Source of the DNA: CAYJDG01 sp964368875
Lineage (GTDB): Bacteria; Pseudomonadota; Alphaproteobacteria; Micavibrionales; Micavibrionaceae
Direction of reading: 5' to 3'
Assembly: GCA_964368875.1 (NCBI GenBank)
Contig: CAYJDG010000075.1
Coordinates: 1 to 5,376, forward strand
DNA: 5,376 nt
Each line of letters opens with the position of its first letter. Within the stretch, counting starts at the first letter, position 1. Below the pieces are notes generated by a model, which did not search any database, had not been told where the DNA came from, and saw only the letters and a program-made list of their open reading frames with translations. The translations under genes were made by a program, and so were the position numbers. Positions 1 to 5,376 of this stretch are shown piece after piece.

Positions 1-1
1 C

Positions 2-1312
2 ATTGAGGGCGGCACCGCCCGCCTCCTGGTCGTCGAAGGCACGATCGATCAGGTGGTCGTTCAGGGTGATGAAGCCAAGGAAAGCAAAGCCTTGCCGCTG
101 ATGCGCCGTTACGCCGCCGAAATCACCAACAAGGGTGGCCCGCTGAACGTGCGCGACCTTGAACGCGCCCTGCTGCTGATCAACGACCTGCCGGGCCTGT
201 CTGCCCGCAGCGTGATTGCACCGTCGAAAACCAAAACGGGTGCCGCCGATCTGACCATCATGGTCGAGCGCGATCCCTATGATGCATTTATCGGCCTTGA
301 TAACTATGGCTCACGTTTCCTCGGTCGCTGGGAAGCATCAGCTGGCGGCTCGCTCAATTCTGCCCTGTTCCATGCCAACGAGAAAATCAGCGGTCAGGTC
401 GTCTATGCGCCGCATGGTCCTTTGACCGATCATGAACTGGCCTATATTTCGGGTGCCTACTGGACACCGATTGGCGGCTGGGGGACAAACCTCGAGCTGT
501 TCTACAGCTACACTGATACTGAACCGGGTCTGGACCTGCGTGACTTTGATGTGGAAGGTAAATCGAGCTATCTGGCTCTCACACTCAAGCATCCGTTCAT
601 TCGTTCGCGCAACCTGAACCTGACCGGGCGCGTCCTGCTTGATGGCCGTAATGTCGAGAGTGATAACAACATTCCTGATCCGCGTGAAGATAACATCCGC
701 GCTATCCGCGCCGGGGGCCGTCTCGAGTTTATCGACAGCATTTTCTCCGGTGGCGTCAATACGCTTGATCTCGAAGCTGCTAAAGGCCTGAGCATTCTCG
801 GTGCCAGCGACAGCGGCGATGCGGAGCTGACCCGCGCTGATGGCGATCCGCAGTTCTTCAAACTCGAAGTCGAAGCTCAGCGTCTGCAACGCCTATCTCA
901 GCAACTGAACGTGCTGGTCGGCGTGAAAGGGCAAGTGTCCAATTCTGCCCAGCTTGCTTCGGAAGAATTCGGTATCGGTGGCTCGTCCTTCGGACGTGGC
1001 TACGACCCATCTGAAATCGTCGGCGACGACGGCATCGCCGGTAAGGTCGAACTGCAATGGAACCCGCTGTGGAATTCCGCTTGGGTCAGCAGCAGTCAGG
1101 TCTTCGGATTTTATGATGTTGGTAAAGTCTGGAACGATGACTCGACCACCAGCCAAGTTGATAGCCTCGCCTCAACTGGTCTCGGCTTCCGCGCTGATGT
1201 CGTTCACGACATTCAAACGGAATTCTATGTCGCCGTTCCTCTGACCCGCGACGTGCAGGCAGAGAATGATGACGATGCCCGTTTCTTTTTATCAGTCAGC
1301 AAAAAATTCTAA
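2..1312 (+). CDS. ShlB/FhaC/HecB-family (TpsB) outer-membrane transporter, 5'-truncated by window edge
   Basis: The frame is open from base 2 to the TAA at 1310-1312 and gives 436 residues; a GTG at 53 is an internal Val, not the start, because the coding pattern continues upstream of it. TpsB proteins translocate a large TpsA exoprotein across the outer membrane in two-partner secretion. Visible residues 1-15 fit the last strand of the first POTRA domain (gly-rich strand ending VVEG). Residues 16-90 fit a second POTRA, including a 'PLN..DLERALLLINDLPG' pattern typical of the family. From about residue 97 (after LDNYGSRFLG) a 16-strand-type barrel of alternating residues follows. GRGYD near residues 331-335 (992-1006) corresponds to the conserved L6-loop RG[YF] motif of the Omp85/TpsB superfamily, with its Arg at about 332. 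The protein ends in KKF, the C-terminal Phe expected for recognition by the BAM assembly machinery. Family members are usually about 550-600 residues, so the signal peptide, plug helix and most of POTRA 1 are missing. No TpsA partner is visible; it may lie upstream. The substrate cannot be inferred. Confidence 0.9.
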   Translation: MEGGTARLLVVEGTIDQVVVQGDEAKESKALPLMRRYAAEITNKGGPLNVRDLERALLLINDLPGLSARSVIAPSKTKTGAADLTIMVERDPYDAFIGLDNYGSRFLGRWEASAGGSLNSALFHANEKISGQVVYAPHGPLTDHELAYISGAYWTPIGGWGTNLELFYSYTDTEPGLDLRDFDVEGKSSYLALTLKHPFIRSRNLNLTGRVLLDGRNVESDNNIPDPREDNIRAIRAGGRLEFIDSIFSGGVNTLDLEAAKGLSILGASDSGDAELTRADGDPQFFKLEVEAQRLQRLSQQLNVLVGVKGQVSNSAQLASEEFGIGGSSFGRGYDPSEIVGDDGIAGKVELQWNPLWNSAWVSSSQVFGFYDVGKVWNDDSTTSQVDSLASTGLGFRADVVHDIQTEFYVAVPLTRDVQAENDDDARFFLSVSKKF

Positions 1313-1343
1313 CCTCTGCTGAAGCCTGATTTATGCTACACTC

Positions 1344-1371
1344 AAAAGACCGGGCAAACCCCGGTCTTTTT
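1344..1371 (+). terminator. Rho-independent terminator after the TpsB-like gene
   Basis: GACCGGG at 1348-1354 pairs perfectly with CCCGGTC at 1360-1366 around a 5-base CAAAC loop. The stem extends by AAAA (1344-1347) against TTTT (1367-1370), giving 11 pairs, followed by one more T. It lies 31 bases after the TAA of the transporter gene. The A-tract on the left would let it act on minus-strand transcripts too, although no minus gene is immediately to its right: the nearest one ends at 1708. Confidence 0.9.
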
Positions 1372-1378
1372 GTATTTC

Positions 1379-1384
1379 AGGAAG
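1379..1384 (+). promoter_or_regulatory. Shine-Dalgarno site for the small membrane protein
   Basis: AGGAAG lies 6 bases before the ATG at 1391. This decides the start: the alternative in-frame TTG at 1370 falls inside the T-run of the terminator and has no ribosome binding site. Confidence 0.7.
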
Positions 1385-1390
1385 CTGGCG

Positions 1391-1711
1391 ATGGTCTGGG
1401 ACGATATCATTGAACGTGAAAAGCGCGGCAAAATCGCCAAGACCGGCGGTCAGGCAGTGGGCCTTGGGGTCGGTGCCTTTCTCCTGCAATTCTTTTTTAA
1501 GACCGAAGCCGGAGATACCGTCGTGCGTGACGCTTTCTCGATGCTGGGGCTTATTCTGATCGTCTATGGCGGCGCGCTTTTGGCAGTGTTCATGTTCAAA
1601 CCGCATATCCTGCGCTTTTTCTACACCGTTACGACCTATGTGGTCGTGCCGATCCCGGTCGCTATTTTCGTCACCGACATCGTCAAAGCGGTGATGAAGC
1701 AATCCCCTTAG
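1391..1711 (+). CDS. Small three-segment membrane protein of unknown function
   Basis: The frame encodes 106 residues from the ATG at 1391, which has a good AGGAAG ribosome binding site, to the TAG at 1709-1711. I do not recognise a family. The N-terminus is a charged amphipathic stretch (residues 4-17, rich in D/E/R/K). Three hydrophobic segments follow, at about residues 22-36 (glycine-rich, ending LLQFFF), 51-69 (LGLILIVYGGALLAVF) and 76-98 (aromatic- and Val-rich with a VPIPV kink). A short polar loop with acidic residues lies between the first and second, and a basic HILR patch between the second and third. The protein is probably in the inner membrane; topology by the positive-inside rule is ambiguous. 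It starts only 20 bases after the terminator of the preceding gene, so it is either read by run-through or has its own promoter inside or before the hairpin. Its stop overlaps the SRAP gene on the other strand. That the reading frame is a real gene rests on the ribosome site and hydrophobic patterning; its function is unknown. Confidence 0.75.
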   Translation: MVWDDIIEREKRGKIAKTGGQAVGLGVGAFLLQFFFKTEAGDTVVRDAFSMLGLILIVYGGALLAVFMFKPHILRFFYTVTTYVVVPIPVAIFVTDIVKAVMKQSP

Positions 1712-2316
1712 CCCACATCCAGTAGCAGTGGCTCAGTGCGCGTCGCCTGCCAGTCAACTATGTTGTCCTGCATCGTCATATGCTGCGCCTCGGTGGGTGA
1801 TGCAGCAAACCATTGCTCCGCCTGATCTGGCCGGAACGCCACTGGCATGCGCGAATGGATTTTAGCAAGCGCTGGTGAGGCCGCCGTCGTAAGAATAGTG
1901 AAAGTGACCAGATCATCATGCTTGGTCCAGATCGCAGCAAACGCGATGGCCTCAGCAGCCGGTGCCGTCACCTCATACGGAGGCTGACCTTTGACTTTAA
2001 TCTCGGGCCATTCAAAAAAACCGCTGGCTGGCACCAGTGCACGGCGGCCCTTTTGCCAGAGCCCGGAAAAAGTCGGCTTTTCCGCGATCGTTTCGATGCG
2101 GGCATTTTTCAATTTCGCGCACAATGCCTTATCATCTGCCGCGACATAATCCGGCAACAGGCCCCAGCGGCCCAGCCCCATACGGCGGCGCACAATCAAC
2201 GGTGTCGACTGCAGCGGCGTTATATTGCCCGCCGGGGTATAGGAAATGAAATTTTCGCACCCGAATAATTTTTGCAGCAGCTCAGCAGGCAATTTGAGGA
2301 AATAACGGCCACACAC
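1708..2316 (-). CDS. SRAP-domain abasic-site DNA-protein crosslinking protein (YedK/HMCES family)
   Basis: This is a complete 202-residue protein, close to the roughly 220 residues of E. coli YedK. Family members bind abasic sites in single-stranded DNA and link covalently to them through the amino-terminal Cys, shielding the lesion during replication; they are often annotated 'SOS response-associated peptidase'. The key residues are all present: Cys2 in MCGRY, the N-I-x-P-x-Q motif at 31-36, WGLLP at 51-55, Asn71 in the NAR motif, Glu102 in the LVPASGFFEW motif, and His154 in HSRMPV. The start is GTG at 2316-2314. It is fixed by the need for Cys at position 2, exposed after Met removal, and by an in-frame TAG 14 codons upstream with no ATG or GTG between. 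The gene converges on the small membrane protein with a 4-base stop overlap and diverges from the glutamate dehydrogenase. I saw no GAAC-N7-GAAC or GTTC-N7-GTTC alphaproteobacterial LexA box in the gap, so SOS control is not shown. Confidence 0.95.
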   Translation of the reverse strand: MCGRYFLKLPAELLQKLFGCENFISYTPAGNITPLQSTPLIVRRRMGLGRWGLLPDYVAADDKALCAKLKNARIETIAEKPTFSGLWQKGRRALVPASGFFEWPEIKVKGQPPYEVTAPAAEAIAFAAIWTKHDDLVTFTILTTAASPALAKIHSRMPVAFRPDQAEQWFAASPTEAQHMTMQDNIVDWQATRTEPLLLDVG

Positions 2317-2362
2317 TTTGCTTTTACCTTTCAGGCGTTGTACTCTCGCCCCACTCTAGAAA
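2317..2362. promoter_or_regulatory. 46-base divergent intergenic region, SRAP gene / glutamate dehydrogenase gene
   Basis: The only non-coding space between two divergent genes, so promoters for both are expected here or just inside the coding starts. I see no clear sigma-70 pair. TTGCTT (2318-2323) and TACTCT (2341-2346) have a 17-base spacer on the plus strand, but each matches consensus at only three of six positions. The CTAG at 2356-2359 supplies in-frame stops bounding both reading frames. If the dehydrogenase really starts at 2399 or 2411, the gap grows to 82 or 94 bases. Confidence 0.4.
2327..2332 (-). promoter_or_regulatory. Probable Shine-Dalgarno site for the SRAP gene
   Basis: On the minus strand this reads GAAAGG, 10 bases before the GTG start at 2316. 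The spacing is slightly long but acceptable, and it supports translation from the GTG. Confidence 0.5.
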
Positions 2363-5300
2363 ATGCGTTCAGCTAACTCAACGCCCGCACACCGACCCAT
2401 GCACAAAAAAATGCACAAGAAAAAAACCGCCGCCAAGAAATCCGCAAAAAAGCCTGTTAAGGCTGCGCCTCAAATCAGCTCGGGCATGCAGAAATTCAAA
2501 AAAGAATTTCTCAAGGCGCTCAGCCACGAGGACACGGCGAGTATCGAGCCCGCCAAACTTGATGCGATTATCGCCCGCCACTGGGGCATGCACGAGTCAC
2601 GCCGCAATAAGCTGGCCCTGATCGAAGTCTCCAACCCATCGCAAAGCACCCATGGCTGGGACGGCGCGCATACCGTGATCGATATCACCTGCGACGATAT
2701 GGCCTTTGTCATTGATTCCGTCACCGCCCTGCTTGCGGAAAAATCCTACCTGATCGAAATTATCCTGCATCCACTGCTGTCCCTTGAGGAAGGCACACGC
2801 CAATCGCATCTCTTTATCCAGTTGGGCCGCCGCCTGACGGATCAACAGATCGGCGAATTGAAGCAGGACTTGTTTCATCTGATCGACGATGTCCGCGATG
2901 GCACAAGGGAATGGCTGAAGATCAAAGCGCAGGTCAAGGCCTGCCAGGTCGCCCTGCAGAATGCCCCTAAAGTCCCGCCTGAGGAAATGCAGGAATTCGT
3001 CGACTTCATCAACTATATCCATGACGACAATTTTACGCTTCTCGGGTGCCGCAGCTATAAAATTTCCGGGTCCGGCAAAACCACCAAAGGGACGCTTGTC
3101 AAAGGCTCGGGCCTTGGCTTATTGCGCGAAGACCGGGCGCATTCCTTCCTCAATGGCGAAGAGCAGGATTTCGTCCAGAACCATCTCGTCAAGGCGACCC
3201 TCGCTCCGGTCTTTGTGACCAAGCTTTCCGAAAAGTCGTCCGTCCATCGCCGTGTCCCCCTCGATGTCATCACAGTGCGCCAGTACGATGCCAAGGGCAC
3301 CCTCACAGGCGAAGTTCTGTTTATCGGCCTATTCACGTCGGTCACATATTCGCGCAGCATCCGCGGGATTCCGTTCCTGCGCTACAAAACGCAACAAATT
3401 CTCAAGATGGCTGGCTTTCCTGATAACAGCCATGACAACCGTGCGCTCCGCCATATCCTTGAGAAATATCCGCGCGACGAGCTGTTCCAGATCGATCTGA
3501 AAACGCTTTACGATTTCTGCATGAGCATCATGCGCCTGCAGGAGCGTCCGCGCATTGCGCTCTATACCCGCGCCGATCCGTTTGGCCGGTCCGTCTCATG
3601 TCTCGTTTATGTGCCTCGCGAACGGTTCGATTCCCGTCTGCGGGCAAAATTCCGCCTGATTCTTGAAGAAGAACTGCACGGTGTTTGCACCAACATTTAT
3701 TCGACCGTCGATGACAGCCCTCTGGTGCGCGCCATTTTCGTGCTGGAATGGCACGAAAAAGCGCCGCAGAAACTGAACGCTGCCAAAATCGAAGCCCGTC
3801 TGCAGGATGCAGGCCGGACATGGACCGAACGGTTGCAGGATGTGCTGGGTGAAAAACTCAGTAACGCCGATCAGGCCGCTCAACTCGCCCAGCAGTACGG
3901 CACAGCTTTTCCGTCGTCCTATCAGGAAGCATATCAGGCCCGTCAGGCCGTTCACGATATCAGCAAAATTGAAGACGTGCGCGCCTCCGGCCTGATTGAA
4001 CTTGATCTTTATAAGCCTGCGACCGCAACCGGTCGCGAATTGTCGCTGAAACTATATAGCCCCGGCGTGCCGGTGGTACTCTCCGATATTCTGCCGATGC
4101 TTGAAAATATGGGTCTCCGCGTGATCGCGGAATACCCTTATGAGATCAATCCGTTTGGCGGCGATCAGCCGATCTGGATTCAGGATTTCCTCATGGAAAC
4201 CAGACAAGACCTCAGCAAGGAGCAGATCAAGGCCATCAAGCCGGAATTCGAATCCTGTCTTGAGCGCACCTGGAGCGGCGAGATTGAGAACGACAGCCTC
4301 AACCGGCTTGTCCTGCTTTCGGCGATGACTTGGCGTGATGTTGTGATCCTTCGCACGTATGTACGTTATCTGCGTCAAACCGCCGTTCCATTCAGCCTGC
4401 CATATATGGAACAGGCACTGACCGATTATCCGGTCGTTGCGAAACTTCTGGCCGCGCTCTTCCACGCGCATTTTGATCCGGCACAACAGGCCAAAGGTAA
4501 GGCGCTCGTGCCGGGCCTGCTGGCCGCCATCGAAGACGCGTTAAATGATGTCGCGGCGCTTGATCAGGACCGTGTCCTGCGTCATGTCACTGCGCTGATT
4601 GAAGCGACGCTGCGCACCAATTTCTTCCAGACAGATAAGCATGGCACACCGAAGGCCTATCTTTCGGTCAAGCTCGACAGCGCGCGCGTGCCGGAACTGC
4701 CTGACCCACGCCCATACCGCGAGATTTTCGTTTATTCGACACGCGTCGAGGGTATTCATCTGCGCGCCGACCGTATCGCCCGCGGCGGTATCCGCTGGTC
4801 TGACCGCGCCGAAGATTTTCGCACTGAAGTGCTCGGATTGATGAAAGCCCAGCAGGTCAAGAATGCCGTGATCGTCCCGATGGGATCGAAAGGCGGCTTT
4901 ATCGTCAAGCGCCCTCCTGAGGGTGGCGACCGCAAGGCTATTCAAGCCGAAGGCATCGAATGTTACCGCATGTTTATCCGCGGTCTGCTCGATATCACTG
5001 ACAATCAGAAGGGCACGACCATCATCCCACCCAAAGATGTCGTACGTCTCGATGATAATGATCCCTATCTGGTGGTTGCCGCCGATAAAGGCACAGCGAC
5101 GTTCTCTGATATCGCCAATGCGTTGTCGCTCGAATATGGCTTCTGGCTCGGCGATGCGTTCGCCTCCGGCGGTTCTGCTGGGTATGATCACAAGAAGATG
5201 GGCATTACCGCGCGCGGCGCGTGGGAATCGGTCAAACGCCATTTCCGCGAACTGAACCACGACACCCAGACCCGGCCCTTCGACGTTGTCGGTGTCGGCG

Positions 5301-5376
5301 ACATGGCGGGTGATGTGTTTGGCAATGGCATGCTGCAGTCGGAAAAAATCCGCCTGATCGGTGCCTTCAACCACGT
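2363..5376 (+). CDS. NAD-specific glutamate dehydrogenase, large (180-kDa) type, 3'-truncated by window edge
   Basis: This enzyme oxidatively deaminates L-glutamate to 2-oxoglutarate and ammonia with NAD+ in the cytoplasm, feeding amino-acid carbon into the TCA cycle. About 1,004 codons are visible without an in-frame stop; family members run to roughly 1,600, so the rest of the catalytic domain and the C-terminal domain are outside. An ACT-like regulatory region is recognisable at about residues 95-200 (DDMAFVIDSV at 111-120, HP at 136-137), then the conserved FVDFINYIHDDNFTLLG block at 212-228. The core starts near residue 800: RGGIRWSDR at 807-815, EDFRTEVLGLMKAQ at 817-830, GSKGGF with Lys843 (candidate substrate or catalytic Lys by analogy with the K-G-G of smaller dehydrogenases), ADKGTATFSD from 907, GGSAGYDHKK at 936-945, and the glycine-rich nucleotide-binding DVVGVGDMAGDVFGNG at 974-989. 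The start is uncertain: in-frame ATGs at 2363, 2399, 2411 and 2486 all lack a good ribosome site. 2363 is the first ATG after an in-frame TAG at 2357. Recognisable family similarity begins only around residue 43. Confidence 0.95.
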   Translation, partial: MRSANSTPAHRPMHKKMHKKKTAAKKSAKKPVKAAPQISSGMQKFKKEFLKALSHEDTASIEPAKLDAIIARHWGMHESRRNKLALIEVSNPSQSTHGWDGAHTVIDITCDDMAFVIDSVTALLAEKSYLIEIILHPLLSLEEGTRQSHLFIQLGRRLTDQQIGELKQDLFHLIDDVRDGTREWLKIKAQVKACQVALQNAPKVPPEEMQEFVDFINYIHDDNFTLLGCRSYKISGSGKTTKGTLVKGSGLGLLREDRAHSFLNGEEQDFVQNHLVKATLAPVFVTKLSEKSSVHRRVPLDVITVRQYDAKGTLTGEVLFIGLFTSVTYSRSIRGIPFLRYKTQQILKMAGFPDNSHDNRALRHILEKYPRDELFQIDLKTLYDFCMSIMRLQERPRIALYTRADPFGRSVSCLVYVPRERFDSRLRAKFRLILEEELHGVCTNIYSTVDDSPLVRAIFVLEWHEKAPQKLNAAKIEARLQDAGRTWTERLQDVLGEKLSNADQAAQLAQQYGTAFPSSYQEAYQARQAVHDISKIEDVRASGLIELDLYKPATATGRELSLKLYSPGVPVVLSDILPMLENMGLRVIAEYPYEINPFGGDQPIWIQDFLMETRQDLSKEQIKAIKPEFESCLERTWSGEIENDSLNRLVLLSAMTWRDVVILRTYVRYLRQTAVPFSLPYMEQALTDYPVVAKLLAALFHAHFDPAQQAKGKALVPGLLAAIEDALNDVAALDQDRVLRHVTALIEATLRTNFFQTDKHGTPKAYLSVKLDSARVPELPDPRPYREIFVYSTRVEGIHLRADRIARGGIRWSDRAEDFRTEVLGLMKAQQVKNAVIVPMGSKGGFIVKRPPEGGDRKAIQAEGIECYRMFIRGLLDITDNQKGTTIIPPKDVVRLDDNDPYLVVAADKGTATFSDIANALSLEYGFWLGDAFASGGSAGYDHKKMGITARGAWESVKRHFRELNHDTQTRPFDVVGVGDMAGDVFGNGMLQSEKIRLIGAFNH
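2399..2425 (+). repeat. Tandem 12-base near-repeat encoding MHKK-MHKK in the dehydrogenase N-terminus
   Basis: ATGCACAAAAAA (2399-2410) is followed directly by ATGCACAAGAAA (2411-2422) and another AAA codon. The units differ at one base and both are in the reading frame, so two consecutive candidate ATG starts result. The A-rich composition is consistent with a replication-slippage duplication. It opens a Lys/Ala-rich tail that continues to about base 2470. Confidence 0.7.

Noticed and set aside
338..889. 183-codon open frame on the minus strand, opposite the TpsB-like gene
   Set aside because: It is antisense to the barrel-coding region, has no recognisable domain, and the plus strand is clearly coding.
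1307..1337. Possible promoter TTCTAA / TATGCT before the small membrane protein
   Set aside because: The spacer is 19 bases and the -35 box matches only three of six consensus positions, so it is too weak to call.
1370..1390. TTG at 1370 as start of the small membrane protein
   Set aside because: It lies in the T-run of the terminator and lacks a ribosome site; the ATG at 1391 has AGGAAG at ideal spacing.
2317..2400. LexA-type operator for the SRAP gene
   Set aside because: A GTTC occurs at about 2367 and its reverse reads GAAC, but no second half-site occurs at the required spacing.
2597..3022. 141-codon minus-strand frame and similar ones at 3596-3955 and 4052-4486
   Set aside because: All are shadows of the dehydrogenase gene, which is continuous on the plus strand across these positions.
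4541..5374. 277-codon open frame on the minus strand, opposite the dehydrogenase
   Set aside because: It lies entirely antisense to strongly conserved NAD-glutamate dehydrogenase motifs; its composition is the mirror of that coding sequence and it shows no recognisable domain.
2461..5376. Frameshift or pseudogene in the dehydrogenase
   Set aside because: I followed the frame through to the window edge and found all expected motifs in order with no stop; the missing C-terminus is due to the window end.

Overview
The window looks like an ordinary stretch of an alphaproteobacterial chromosome. The support is a very large NAD-dependent glutamate dehydrogenase (the 180-kDa type common in Alphaproteobacteria and some other Proteobacteria), an outer-membrane FhaC/ShlB-type transporter with a GRGYD motif, and moderate GC judged by eye (not computed). 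A Micavibrio-like or rhodospirilloid lineage would fit, but that is a guess. The cell envelope must be Gram-negative, because the first gene encodes an outer-membrane beta-barrel ending in Phe.

Layout: (1) Positions 2-1312, plus strand, hold the 3' three-quarters or so of a TpsB/ShlB-family outer-membrane transporter whose N-terminus lies outside the window. (2) A strong intrinsic terminator at 1344-1371 ends that transcript. (3) Positions 1391-1711, plus strand, encode a 106-residue protein with three predicted membrane segments and no recognised family. (4) Positions 1708-2316, minus strand, encode a complete SRAP-domain protein (YedK/HMCES family) that caps abasic sites in single-stranded DNA. 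Its stop codon overlaps that of gene 3 tail-to-tail by 4 bases. (5) A 46-base gap (2317-2362) separates it from a divergent gene, the NAD-specific glutamate dehydrogenase, which runs from about 2363 off the right edge; roughly the first 1,004 residues are visible, through the start of the nucleotide-binding core.

The genes do not form an evident pathway. They cover secretion at the outer membrane, an unknown inner-membrane protein, DNA repair and glutamate catabolism, and their orientations (plus, plus, minus, plus) rule out a single operon. No mobile element, CRISPR array, RNA gene or defence system is visible. The points most worth a second look are the lysine-rich N-terminal tail of the glutamate dehydrogenase, which carries a tandem MHKK duplication, the unrecognised three-segment membrane protein, and the very compact overlaps and gaps between genes. 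I found no convincing evidence of a previously undescribed system.
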